A stretch of DNA of 64,000 nt from assembly GCA_037953625.1 (NCBI GenBank), contig CM075651.1:133266501-133330500 (forward strand), in the 5' to 3' direction. Below are positions 45,531 to 57,339 of this stretch, piece by piece. Under the pieces are notes generated by a model. That model searched no databases, was not told where the DNA came from, and saw only the letters and a list, made by a program, of their open reading frames with translations. Source of the DNA: Crotalaria pallida. Its lineage: Eukaryota; Streptophyta; Magnoliopsida; Fabales; Fabaceae. Position 1 is the stretch's first letter, and every line of letters begins with the position of its first letter. Position numbers and translations under genes: made by a program.

Positions 45531-46033
45531 TGTAGTGTCTAAGATCTGACCCTAGCTCAAGGATATTAAGAGATCTGAGAGCTAGAGCGTGATCTGATAT
45601 TGCTGTGTGATTTTCTTCGGTATTCTAGATATCCAGTCGGGATAGCTAGGGTTTCCCTAATCACTGGTGTGTGCGATTGTGCAATTAGGGAGTGAGAGAA
45701 CGTACCTGAGCCCCTAGCTGGAGACAGCTATTTATAGGGGTGGCATTGTACCTTATGGGCCTGTACGGAGGTCCAACAAGGCAGCTGACGTGTCCCATTT
45801 AGGATAGGGGATGAGTCATTCATCCATCCTGTATTAGAGGGTCTTATCCCTGTGGCAAGTTAGATCCACGCGCCCCTAGCTCGGACTCTTAAGGGGCAGA
45901 GCCCATGTGGTCGGACCAAGGTCGCTAGGGTGGGTCCTTGAATAAATGCTTGGTCTGGATAGACGCAGTCTGTATAAGATTATTCTGGTCGGCTGGGTAT
46001 CGTAAGGGTAGGACCGAGAGTCGGTCCACCACA
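45531..46033 (-). repeat. 5' LTR of the gypsy element
   Basis: 503 bp direct copy of 33919-34423, with TG...CA ends in both directions and the primer binding site just inside it on the minus strand. Confidence 0.93.
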
Positions 46034-46038
46034 GAACC

Positions 46039-46163
46039 AGTCTGAATTAATTTTTGAACCACTCTCGTTTATTATTTTGAACTGATCTGAATTAATTTTT
46101 ATAGTCATCCCATCTAGGCTTGCTCTTAGGAATTTAAAATTCTTTCCAAGAAGCTAGCAATGC

Positions 46164-46217
<54 letters not shown>

Positions 46218-47454
46218 ATAAAGAAAAATCTATCAAATTAAAGAGAACAATATATAGGTATAATAAAACAAAAGACAAACAGAAATGAAACATGAATAAT
46301 TTTTTTATCATCAAATAAAACTTTTATCAAAACCAAAAGAGTACGGGAAGTACTTCTCAGAACTGAAATACAGACTTCATCAACTTATCATGAATTCACA
46401 TACTCTAACAACTATATGCCTTTTTTCTTTTACGGCCCCTGCAATACAACATATCTGTAAATATTTTCTATTTCTCTTAGTGCAATACATTCATTACATA
46501 ATAAAAATCAGAAAGAAAGTTATGTATAACATTCTCATATATCTAACAAAAATAATGAGAAATATTCAACCCAAAATTTGAAGATTGGTTGTTACTAGAG
46601 AAACCAACATGTCAACTTGATATATTGGTGCTCTAACTGAACTGGTTGTTACCGAGAGTCTCCTCCCATTTGCATTTAATGTCATATCCTGTCTGCAATA
46701 TTTTGAATCTTTTAGGGGGTAACAACAAAGCACATACCATGTCTTTTCAAGTCTTCACGTTGTTGTCTGTAATTATTCAACCCTCTTTTCCCTTGAAAAA
46801 TCCCTACTTAGTCCAGCATCTATGTTAAAAGACTAAATATTCCATTGAGTTGCTTTACATTAATGAAAGGGGGACAAAATAAACAGAGAGAGAGAAAAAA
46901 CAAAATGCTCGTTCTAGTTAAAAATCAAACCAAATAGGAAAGCCATGTATTCATATTCTGCTTCAATATTCAACTATTTTTCCTCAAATAAAACAAATGA
47001 AATACTTAGAACTAGTAGAAACTGTCAAGGTAGCTAACAGGCAATTAAATATACTAGGTACTAGGGTATTCTTAGGTGACACTTCCTGATTTTTTTATTT
47101 GTATTTATCTGACATGCACCACTTTTGCATTAAAGCATTTCTTTCTTATATAACCTTCTATTTCGTTAACTTATTTCACTTGCAAATAAAGAGGTAAAAG
47201 AACTGTCCAGGGTTTAAAATTTTGACAATAATGTGATGGCATCAAGGCAATTGACCAAAAACCTAAGCAATTACAATCAAACATATTAGAGGAATAAATA
47301 ATATATCACTAGGGAATATTAGACAAATTGAATATATTGCTTATTTTAATTAGTTTAAAAATAATTTTATCTCAAAGTTTGCTTTAGGCCTAGATATACA
47401 TTGGGCACCTCTTTATTTAGATATGCATTTTAATGTATTCTATCTATTAATTAG
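46039..47454. other. CACTA interior, left part
   Basis: Starts with further subterminal motifs (to about 46110). A (TA)n microsatellite follows at 46171-46205, then AT-rich sequence without coding signals. If the following exon was captured with its upstream intron, part of that intron lies at the right end of this block. Confidence 0.45.
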
Positions 47455-47920
47455 ATATTAACAACCCGCCCAAAATCGCCAAAGCTTGGAAGGAACAAAG
47501 GATCTGTTGTGAACAACAATGCAGTAGAAGAAGATAAATCTTGCTCCAGTCCACATGGGAAACAACAGCAGAATGATTTGGCCAAGACAAAAATAAAGTG
47601 TCATAAAGAAGTCATTTCGAAGAAACCAATCAAAAAAACCCAAACCAAGCTGCACTCTAAGGAAACAACAACTAACAAAATAGGAGATGACTCTATCAAG
47701 TCTACTACTATGAAAAATGATGTCACAGGAATAATCAGCCAAGATGCAAAAGCATGCACAGGAAGCAATGAAGAATACCAACATCTACATGTTAATAATT
47801 CAGAATGCAAAAATGACATGGAGCTAGAATGTGAAACAGATCTTCCCCCAAGTAGTGCACTGCTCTTGAATTCTGCTATCCCAGAGCTTGTATCTTATGA
47901 TGTTAAACCCTTGACTTTTG
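47455..47920 (+). pseudogene. WVD2-like / TPX2-domain gene fragment (one exon)
   Basis: A plus-strand exon with a possible acceptor TTAG at 47451-47454 and donor GTATGA at 47921. It opens TTRPKSPKLGRNKGSV, which matches the end of the TPX2 (microtubule-binding) domain of WAVE-DAMPENED2-like proteins, where RPKSPKLGR is strongly conserved. It continues as a lysine/serine/threonine-rich tail, also typical of the family (IKKTQTKLHSKETTTN). The rest of the TPX2 domain and the N-terminus are not found upstream. Because the exon lies inside the CACTA-like element, the simplest reading is a captured host gene fragment. A decayed or misassembled real gene is the alternative. Confidence 0.72.
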
Positions 47921-49900
47921 GTATGAACTTTCAGTTAACTTACAAACTCACTAAAAACACATTGTGCAAAATTCACCAATTAGGGATCACTTTGTGTAAA
48001 CTCACTAATATCACCACTGTGCAAAATTCATAAAGCAGACGACACTAATTAGGGATCACTTTGTGTCTTTTTTTTTCCTTCTTTTGTTCAAACTAAAATA
48101 TTCAATAATTTTGTGATGTTCCAACATTAGAAGATAATTAAATCAGTAACACTGAAGGACTAAACCTAGTTTAATATGCATCACAAAAATCATAAATAAA
48201 AAAAACATACTAATCAACTTTTAAGTTCAATATGCACCATAAAAATCATAAATCAGTAGCAATGAAGGGTTGCAGCTTGTTCTTTAATTAAAAACTATAT
48301 CACCCAAGGATTTAAAATCTCAAGAACTTATTTACTTCCAAGGATTTGTACCACCCTAAACTTTAATAGACATCACTGATATTCATTCTCTTTAACTGAG
48401 CAGATCCAAGCACTAAAAACAAGCAGAATTCATTATCTAATTAAATTAAAGTATTATACGTTTGATCAAAATAAACGTGAACTAGTCTATTATCATTACC
48501 TTTTAAAAGAGTAGAAGCTACTCAAACCTTTTTACTTCACACACCATTGAGATTAAGAACTAAAGGAAAGCCAAAGAAGAGCATATAACCATAAAGAAGA
48601 TGACATCCAGATCCAACATCCTAACATCCTCACAATAACAAGACAAAGTCTAAGAGTAATTAATGAAAAACTGAGGAGTAACTGTAAAACGTAAGCTATT
48701 TGGTGTTTATGAATTTTGATCTTCGCAACTCAATTGTTCATAACTTCTTCTTATAGATTATGAAGCATTATATACCTGGACAAACAAACCAGAATTTGCC
48801 CTCAAACCCGGTAAATCATAACTCAAATACAAGTAACAAATGATATGGAAGATCAAATCAATCTTTTTTAAGAGAAAAAAGATATTCTCTTTAACTAAGT
48901 CATCAATCTCCTAGATGTGTAGATGTACCCGACATCGTTTGCATATTAGAGTTGCTTTCATATTATCTCATTAAGACAGCATCCAAACAGAGACAACAAT
49001 GCAAAAGTTTAGATGCCCAATATAGCAAACACCTAGAAGATCAAAGACAAGTACACAACAATCAAGCAACTGGTTTAAAAGCTGTAGTTTCTAATCTTAG
49101 CACATCAATTACAAATATCCTTAATAAAATCAAAAGAGGGAGAGGAGTGAACATGATCATCGATAAGAGGAAGAAAAATGGCACCTTGTTGAACTTTACA
49201 CTCCTATGAAGTTCAAGGAGGATCCTATGAGTGTTCTTGTAGTGAAAAAAGAAAACAGACTTGTTTTCCTAAAATTTTCCTTAGGTTTTTAATTGGACCA
49301 TTTCAATAGATAAGACTACTACTCCTAATCAACAAGAAGAAACAATTGCATAAGTGTGAAATATTATTGTACTGGAACATGCATTAGTGAGAAAACTACA
49401 AACTCATCACGTAAACCCTTGACTGCAAAACTACAAAACTACATTATGAAGAAACTATAAGCAAACAGAAACCTAAGGATTTGAAAAGAGTTAAAAACAG
49501 AGAAAAATTATCAATCGAAAAAACAACCAAAGATGCAATAAGCAAATTATTAACCAAAGAAACAATAAGCAAATCGAATATCATTTCATTATTAACCAAA
49601 ACAACAGAGAAAAATTATTAACCAAAGAAACAATAAGCAAATTGAATACCATTTCATTATCAACCAAAAAATAGATAAAAATTAAAAGCAAAAACAGATA
49701 AAAATTGACTGCAAGACATTGGAGAAAATCCACAATCACAACAATATGGTCCCAGAACCACATTTCACAAATTGACAAGAGGATAACTTCCTTTCCTTAA
49801 TTTAAAAACAACAATTCAGAAATTTAAGACAAAAAACCCGAATCGTATTTTATGAATTTTACACAAATCCTAACTTCAACCAATTTAACACACAGAGGAA
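47921..49900. other. CACTA interior, middle part
   Basis: AT-rich. The phrase GTGCAAAATTCA...ATTAGGGATCACTTTGTGT occurs twice (about 47964 and 48016), a small tandem duplication. A plus-strand open frame at 48952-49209 (LSYYLIKTASKQRQQCKSLD...) is helical in character but unrecognised. A terminus-like TTCTTGTAGTG lies at 49234-49244. Intron-like sequence of the captured gene could account for much of this block. Confidence 0.4.
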
Positions 49901-49929
49901 TTAAATCTTTAATTAATCAACACAAAATC

Positions 49930-50081
49930 AACAAATATGAATCAAAAGAGAAGACAAATTGGAGAATGGCGAACGAAACTAACCTGGGGAGGGCACTGGT
50001 AGCTGCAGGGAAGGCGTTGTGGAGTGGCGGTCGTGGCCTTTGTAGAGTGGCGGTTGTCGTGGTGGTGGTGCGGATGGAAGA

Positions 50082-50112
<31 letters not shown>

Positions 50113-50439
50113 TTGAAGTGAGGCAGTGGAGTGGTGAACGGTGCAGTGAGGAAGTTCGTGGAGGTAGGAAGAAGCGAACCTATAAGAGAGATGAGGGAGG
50201 AGCGGTGGTGCTTGGCCAAATTTTTGGTGCTGCTGTTCACGGTGAGGAGCGGTGCGGCGGTGCTGTCCATGGCCACCGAGGTTCGGATCAAAGCTGTCCA
50301 TGACCACCGGTGCTGCTGGTGCTATCGTCTTACTGTTGCCGGCGCTGAGGAACAGCTATTCCCAGGCACCGTCGCTGCTGCTACCTTACCTCCAACACTG
50401 TAACTGCACCTTGAGGCAGAGGCGATTTAATGGCGTCTC
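49930..50439 (-). other. GC-rich segment, possible captured 5' exon
   Basis: Composition changes sharply to GC-rich. On the minus strand it resembles a leader exon: TGCCCTCCCCAG followed by GTTAGTTTCG gives a usable donor near 49982, and a GA microsatellite (50094-50110) lies within. Open frames of over 100 codons exist on both strands, but none shows a known motif. It may be another captured host fragment, or the promoter-proximal part of the CACTA element. Confidence 0.4.
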
Positions 50440-53400
50440 TGTTGGAGAGTGCCCTAGTGGCAATCGTATTTTCTCTTTTACTTGTACTTATTTCATGTTT
50501 ATGGGTTATTACTATTAATAATAATGAGGCATTTTATTTATTATATTTATGCTTTAATTGTTTAATTAAAATAGATGTAATAAAGTCCTTAGGATTATAA
50601 GTTCAATGTCATAAGAATATCAAGTACATGACTTGATAGTGAGATCTTATTGATTGATAATTATCCTTAAAGATTCCCTAGTCGAGTATTATAGTTAATA
50701 AGGACAACTATAATACATCGAGACTAGTATGTGGCAGACTGATGACTGTATCTCACCGGTCATGGATATGGGATATCAAGTCTTCACGTAAGTACACATT
50801 CGGACAATTGTGTACTGGATTGACCCGCCATGAGAATGCTACATGGGTTATTAAGTGAGTGTCATAAGCGATTCTCATAGTGACAATGGTGTACATGGTC
50901 CTTCGACCTGAAGTCGCTACGGTTCCCAACATGAGGAATTATGTGCTTTCACGCAATCAAACGTCATCTTTAACCAGGTGATCATAACGGTTGTAGTCGG
51001 GTATATGACAAATCATGAAGATGGATGTGAGTGACGTAGATGAGATTTGTCCTTCCTTATCAATAGGAATTATATCTCTGGGCCCCTTGATTGAGTGAGA
51101 CGGTGAAATGTATGGCCATACTCAAGACAGTCAGTATGAGATATTGACGAGACTTGTTTAGACGCGTCTACTCAGGGATCAAGAAACCATAGGTTACACT
51201 ATTCATGGGTGACACGTTCCATGCCATGAGTGTGTAAGATCCATGAAGAATGTTTTGATAAATGCCAAAAGGTTTTGAACAAGCTACAAATGTGTTGATC
51301 AAGTTCAAGCTCAACAAGCAACAACAAACATCAAGTTATGAAGAGAGAGCCAACTCATGAAGACTTAGTTTGGTAGTTTATGTTTTATTGTTTTATCTTT
51401 AGCCTCACAAGTCTTTTAGTTTATGAGTTTGGGTAGAGTTTATTACAGGGTAGTGAATCTCTTTTGATTGCATGATTTTATCATATTTTGAGTATTCACT
51501 TTGCCTAAAATCAATAGGTGGCTTAAAGGTTTGAAAGAAAAGGTTTAGTTTTTGAGAAAACAAGTTTTAAGTGATTTTTAATGTTAATAATCGATTAACA
51601 GATTTTGATAATTGATTAACAGTGTATTTTGAACTGATAATCCATTAAAAAACTTTTGATAATCGATTATCTGAACTTTTACTCGAGTAAAACCTTTTTC
51701 ACTCGAGTGAAATTTATGCAGCTTTCGTATTACTCGAGTAACACTCATTTCACTCGAGTAACTTGATCAGATATGGTTTTTTAAATACGTTTTTCACTTC
51801 TCAAAAGCCATTCTAAGTGCTCTAACTTTTGGGTATTCTATATAAACCTTTTCCTAATCATTTCTATCAATGAGAATCAACTAGAATCATTTTGATACAC
51901 AATTTTACAAAGAATCAAAGCCACACTATTCTCTCTCACTCTCTCAAGATCAAAGCTCTCATTTTCATATTCTTTGATCAAGAACCTTGAATCTCTCATG
52001 TTGATCTTTTCATAGCTTTTGAAAGAGATTCATAGGATTGTTATTTTGTTTTTATTTGAGTTGTAATCATTGCAAGAGGCAAACATTCTACAACATTGGA
52101 AGCCTTGATTTTGTGGAATCAAGCAAAGTTATTTGGAAGCCTTGGTGAGGCATTTCATCAAGCACTTGGAAGCCTTGTTGAAGAACAAGCAATTGGAAGT
52201 CTTGTGAGTGAAGCAAGCAATTGGAAGACTTGTTGTGGGTATCGGCAAGCAAAAGAGAAGAGGTTAGATTAGATATCAATAGGGTTACAAGGCAAGGGTG
52301 TGGTATCCTTTGTAGGCTAGCAAGAAGGGAGTCTTGTGAGGCATTTACTTGTAATTTGAGAAACTCTAATTCCTCATAGTGAAGAATCTCTCTTGGTTGA
52401 AGAGGGGACTGGAGTAGCTTTCAAGTGGATGAAAGTGAACCAGGATAAATCACTGTGTCGTATCTCTAAACTCTCTACTCTTTACAATTCTTGTTATTAA
52501 TTGTGTTCTTGATTGAAAACCTAGAAAAAGTGATTTTTCTATATTTGATTGAATTGAATCTTTATTGTGCAAAATTGATAAAGGGAAAATCATTTTCATA
52601 ACCTAGGTGAATCAATAAGAATATTGGTGTTGATTGTTTCCGCTTAATCTCTGATATAATATTTGTTAATTGATTGATTTTCATTGGTTTTAATCGTTTA
52701 GATTTGTTTCTTGCGAAAATCTTTCAAAGTTTCTATAACACCTATTCAACCCCCCTTCTAGGTGTTCTCTTAGTGTTCCTAGTTATTTCACCCACCGAGT
52801 GTAGTTTTTCAACAGAGTGTAACTATGATATTTGGACAAAGGGATTAAACTTACACATATTCATTGGTCACAGTAAAAGGTTTAGTCAAATCACAGACAT
52901 TCCTGTCACTTGGGTAGCAATGATGTGTTGCTAGATACCGCTCATTGCTTGTAAAATTAAAATGTGATTTTAACATTACTGCCAACGTTACAGGAACCTA
53001 TAGGGTCACACACTAAGAGCAGATAAAATTGGAGATATTACATTTGATAAAAATACAATAGTTGTATTTTTATAAAATTAAATCTTTCTGATATGATTAA
53101 GATATGATTCGTTTTATCTTTATGTATAAGATATAAATTTGATTTTATCTTCTATATATAAGATAGAATTCGAATTTATCTCCTAAAAGCCCAACCAGTT
53201 GGTCTGATAATATTATAAATATAATATTATTAGCTTTAGGGGAAAAAGAGGTGTGAGACACAAAACGGCAACCCTAGCCGTCATATCAGAGAGTGAGTGA
53301 TACACAGACTCTCTCTTCTCTACTAGCATTGAGAAGAGAGACGTGACTCCAATTGATAATTTGTTCGTGTGGGTACCAATAGAGGCACAACACATTGATG

Positions 53401-53562
53401 TGCTCGTGATTGACGAAGCGTTCGTGATAAGACTCGTTGGTCTCCTCTTCCCTGCAAAAGGTAATTTTATTCCCTATCTCAAGTCATGATTTCACATGGA
53501 TCCTGGATGGAAATAGGAAATATTTTTTTTCCGCTGCGTTTATCGCATCCTATTTTTTAACA
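50440..53562 (+). repeat. 5' LTR of the copia element, interrupted
   Basis: Two pieces, 50440-51232 and 52820-53562, match the 3' LTR continuously; a solo LTR of another family with its target duplication lies between them. The LTR ends at TTTTTTAACA, two bases before the primer binding site. Confidence 0.93.
51233..52814 (+). mobile_element. Solo LTR nested in the copia 5' LTR
   Basis: Begins TGTAAGATCCATGAAG, ends TTTTTCAACA and is flanked by a perfect 5 bp duplication GAGTG (51228-51232 and 52815-52819). Length 1582 bp. Comparison with the uninterrupted 3' LTR (CCATGAGTGTAACTATG near 59712) confirms the insertion point exactly. It is a diverged relative of the solo LTR at 43860-45456, sharing the opening ATGAATGTTTTGATAA-like stretch, the TCTATATAAACC box and CACCTATTCAACCCCCCTT near the end. 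It carries TAATCGATTA and ACTCGAGT palindromes at 51585-51765. Confidence 0.95.
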
Positions 53563-53563
53563 G

Positions 53564-53578
53564 TGGTATCAGAGCCAC
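53564..53578 (+). other. Copia primer binding site (initiator tRNA-Met)
   Basis: TGGTATCAGAGCCAC directly follows the 5' LTR after one base. It is complementary to the 3' end of plant initiator tRNA-Met, the standard primer of Ty1/copia elements. Confidence 0.93.
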
Positions 53579-54960
53579 TTGCGAAACCATGATTTGATTA
53601 AACATGTTTTAATATGATTATGATGTGTTGGGATTAATCAAAAATTAAAAAAAAAAAAAAACAAATGAATTCATCAACTGATACTTATCATGCGCAATCA
53701 ATCAAGTTGATCATATTGCGTTTGTTGGGATTAAACAAATGCGTTTGTTTATCATCATGCGGCACAGTCAAGTTGATCACGGCACAATCAAGTTGATCAC
53801 GGCACAATCAATTGATACTTATCATCATGTATCAATTGATGATACGTTATTTTTTTTTTATTTTTTTTCGAAAGTTGATACGTTTTTTTTATCAAGAGTT
53901 AATAAAATATAATTTTTTTTATAATTCGTAACAAATATAATTTTAATAAAATAATAATGTATTTTATTTAATATGTTGTTTGTTGTATGGTGAATGGTCA
54001 CGATCTCTTAGATCGTTTCGCGCCTTGTGTATGTTTTATTTTTTTTTTTTATTTATTTTTAAATACGGCATGCGTGTCGTGCCTCTCTCCATATCCAATA
54101 TGTATTTCTTTTCTCATCTAAATCCCCTCATGAACGAGGTTTCTATTTGTAATATTTTTATTAAAAATTGCGAAAGACTTGAAGATGAAAAAGGAAAGGA
54201 GATTCAAGGAAGGCTCTTGGAGAAGGACCAGTGCATACATTCAAGGAATGCTCTTGGAGAAGAAGCTATGCGTTTAGGATCTTTATATTAATTCACTCAT
54301 TGGCTTGGGTGAATTAGTTTTTTTGTAGGCCATGACCATATCACATAGTTTATAATTATAGTATGTATGTGATGCATGTTATCGTTATAATGTATGTTAA
54401 TGTAAGATAAAATAGGTGAGATCACTTAAATATAAAACCCCTCAAACTGAAATATTAAGTTATATGTCTTCCAATGCTTGACACTCGTCTTGATTGATGT
54501 CGTTTTGAATGTGGGTCTGCTAAAGTAGAGTACGTTTATCTACATTGGTCAGACGCGAAGGAATAAATGTAATATTCGTTATGTCAACCATTGGGTCTAA
54601 CTTAAATGGATGGTTCAATAGGATTGAAGATCTATAGGCAAAAGAATTGGGTATAAATTAATAAGTTAATTTTGAATAAATGTTATTCACCCAATTGATC
54701 CAAGAGTCACATGAGATGTGATTGGGAAAGGGTTCCCTACCTAAATAATTAAATTATGGGAGATCAGCTAAAGTTTGACTCATAATAAGATGAAATATGG
54801 ATCTTGGTCTCACTAGAAAATCTTACGCTGAGATTTTCCGAGTCAATATTGAGGGTTATTGATTTGAGGAAAATGGTGGAAGTAATATTTAATAAAAGTC
54901 CTTATTAAATATTTAATAAACATGATTTTAGTTCTGCTTTTATTTTGTTGTTAGATCACC
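53579..54960 (+). other. Copia leader between primer site and gag
   Basis: About 1.4 kb of mostly non-coding leader. Near 53760-53830 the phrase GGCACAATCAAGTTGATCA occurs in close tandem. An open frame ending at 54291 (LEDEKGKEIQGRLLEKDQ...) has an internal repeat of TCAAGGAA(G/T)GCTCTTGGAGAA but no recognised domain. Confidence 0.55.
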
Positions 54961-55795
54961 ATGACTTCAAACAATTCAAATAACTTATTACTGCGATCTG
55001 TCCTTGAGAAGGACAAACTGACGGGAATTAATTTCCTGGACAGGTATCGAAACCTAAGGATTGTCCTTAGGAATGAAAAAAAGCTGTATGTGTTAGAGCA
55101 ACCGCTCCCTGAAGCACCCCCGCTAATGCACCGGCTGCTGAGCGGAATGCTTTCCGTAGACATCAAGATGATGCCTTAGAAGTTGCAACTCTCATGCTTG
55201 TCACTATGACCCCTGACCTTCAGAAGGTTCATGAGAACATGAGTGCGTACGATATGATCGTACACCTTAAGGATCTCTATCAAGAGCAAGCAAGGCATGA
55301 GCGTTTTGAGGTCACAAGGTCCCTTTTCACTTGTAAAATGACAGAGGGAAGCCCAGTTAGTCATCATGTAATCAAGATGATTCGTTATATTGAGAACATT
55401 GAGAGAATGGGTTTCCCACTAGGTCAAGAGTTGGCCGTTGACTTAGTTCTGCATTCCTTACCACAAAGCTTTAGTCAATTTGTCATGAATTACAACATGA
55501 ACAACATTGACAGCACTCTAACTGAATAGTTAGGGAAGTTGAAAACTGCTGAGCATGATATCAACAAGGGAAAAACTGTATTGTTGGTTCAAAATGGAAA
55601 GGGCAAAGGTAAGGCCAAAGGGAAAGCACAAAAACCTAAGGATAAGGGCAAAGCTAGAGTAGCTAAGGCTCTTAAGCCTAAAGGTGGGGTGGCTAAGGAG
55701 GGAAATTGCTTCCATTGTAACAAGGAGGGACATTGGAAGAGGAATTTCCCAGATTACCTTAAAGAGAAAGAAATGAAGAAAAGCGGAGCTTCTTC
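54961..55795 (+). pseudogene. Copia gag, disrupted
   Basis: Starts MTSNNSNNLLLRSVLEKDKL and continues NFLDRYRNLRIVLRNEKKLY, typical of copia gag. A frameshift at about 55125 separates this from the rest (LEVATLMLVTMTPDLQK, EQARHERFEVTRSLF). A stop TAG at 55527 follows, then basic Lys-Gly-Lys repeats and a zinc knuckle CFHCNKEGHWKRNF. In that knuckle the fourth ligand, normally cysteine, is phenylalanine, so zinc binding should be lost. Confidence 0.9.
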
Positions 55796-55799
55796 TTCA

Positions 55800-56135
55800 G
55801 GTATTTTTGTTATAGAAGTTAATTTTTCTGCTTCAACATCATGGGTATTAGATACTGGATGTGGATCTCACATTTGTGTTAATGTGCAGGATCTAAAAAG
55901 GAGTAGAAGATTAGCTAAAGGTGAAGTCGAACTGCGAGTTGGAAATGGAGCAAGAGTTGCCGCCATTGCTGTTGGAACTTGTAGTTTAACATTACCTAGT
56001 GGACTAGTTTTAGAACTAGATGATGTTTATTGTGTACCTGCTATTCGTAGGAATATTATTTCAGTTTCATGTTTAGACAAAGTAGTTTTTTTCGTTTTCA
56101 ATAAGGAACAAGTGTTGTTCCATTTATTTGAATGA
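55800..56135 (+). pseudogene. Copia aspartic protease
   Basis: Contains the catalytic WVLDTGCGSHIC (Asp-Thr-Gly kept) and the downstream VYCVPAIRRNIISVSCL. It is in frame with the end of gag and leads to a frameshift at about 56100-56132, before integrase. Confidence 0.88.
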
Positions 56136-57110
56136 GATATTTTTTTGGCAGTGCACAATTAATAAATGGTCTTTATTTGTTAGATCTTGATCATCCAGTC
56201 TATAACATTAATGCTAAAAGGTTTAAATCAAATGATACAAACCAAACTTTTCTTTGGCATTGTCGTTTGGGCCATATAAATGAGAAACGCATTTCTAAGC
56301 TTCATAAAGATGGATTCTTAGACTCATTTGATTTTGAATCTTATGAGACATGTGAGTCTTGTTTGTTGGGCAAGATGACAAAGGGCCCATTTACTGGCAG
56401 CAGTGAACGGGCGAATGAACTTTTGGGACTCATACATACAGATGTATGTGGGCCTATGAGTTCAAATGCTAGAGGAGGTTACCCGTACTTCGTCACATTT
56501 ACTGATGATTTTATTAGATATGGGTATGTATATCTGATGAAATACAAACATGAAACCTTTGAAAAGTTCAAGAAATTCAAGAATGAAGTACAAAATCAAC
56601 TTGGCAAAAGTATTAAAGCCTTTCGATCTAATCGAGGTGGTGAATATCTTAGCCAAGAGTTCGATGACTATCTAAAAGAGTGTGGTATAGTATCTCAACT
56701 CACTCCTCCTGGAACGCCCCAGTGGAATGGTGTTTCAGAAAGGAGAAATCGAACCTTGTTGGACATGGTTAGGTGTATGATGAGTCAATCGAACCTTCCT
56801 ATCTCTTTTTGGGGACATGCTCTGCTTACAGCTGCTTTTACACTTAACTGATCTCCATCGAAAGCGGTTGAAAAGACACCATATGAGATATGGACTGGGA
56901 GGCGTCCTAGTATGTCTTTTCTCAGGATTTGGGGTTGTGATGTTTATGTGAAACGTCTACTTTCTGATAAACTCAGTCCCAAATCTGACGAATGCTACTT
57001 TGTAGGATATCCCAAAGAAACTAAGGGATACTATTTCTACAATCCCACAGAAGGCAAAGTGTTTGTCGCTCACACAGGCGTATTTCTTGAAAGAGAATTT
57101 CTCTCTAAAG
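56132..57110 (+). pseudogene. Copia integrase, disrupted
   Basis: The zinc-binding region LWHCRLGHINEKRIS followed by ETCESCLLGKM keeps the His2-Cys2 ligands. The catalytic core has the first aspartate in LIHTDVCGPM, but the second, expected within the RSDRGGEY-type motif, reads RSNRGGEY, so one catalytic aspartate is replaced by asparagine. The glutamate region NGVSERRNRTLLDMVRCMM is kept. A TGA at 56849 interrupts the frame. Beyond it the typical WGCDVYVK and GYYFYNPTEGKVFVA segments follow. Confidence 0.9.
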
Positions 57111-57339
57111 GAAATAGTGGGAGGAAAATAGATCTTGATGAGATTCAAGAATCCCAAAGTAGCCAAGACCAAGCGATGGATGTTGAGCAAGTTCCACAAG
57201 ATGTTGTGGATGTACAACCTGCTCAAGTTACACAAGTTTTGCGTAGGTCAAGTAGGATTCCTCTTCAGCCAGAGAGATATGGATTTCTCTTGACTCAAGA
57301 GGATGACATTATGATTTTTGATCAAGATGAACCTACTAC

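Larger units (their letters stand above)
33919..46033 (-). mobile_element. Ty3/gypsy LTR retrotransposon, Tat lineage, degenerate
   Basis: LTRs at 33919-34423 and 45531-46033 start TGTAGTGTCTAAG and end CACCACA. They are flanked by a perfect 5 bp duplication GAACC (33914-33918 and 46034-46038). By eye they differ at about 14 positions and one 2 bp indel, roughly 97% identity. Protein order on the minus strand is gag, protease, reverse transcriptase, RNase H, a second RNase H-like domain, integrase. The second RNase H and an antisense gene between integrase and the 3' LTR point to the Tat lineage (relatives of Grande, Retand and Ogre). The coding region carries several frameshifts and stops. 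A solo LTR of another family lies between the 5' LTR and gag. Confidence 0.93.

Noticed and set aside
49234..49244. TTCTTGTAGTG, a canonical-looking right terminus for a CACTA element, as an alternative end to 60901
   Set aside because: The next three bases are AAA, not the TGG that precedes the left end, and there are no subterminal motifs beside it. The 60901 end has both.
49942..50307. 121-codon minus-strand open frame in the GC-rich segment
   Set aside because: Low-complexity Leu/Ser/His/Thr-rich frame with a GA microsatellite; other frames are equally open, and no motif is recognised.
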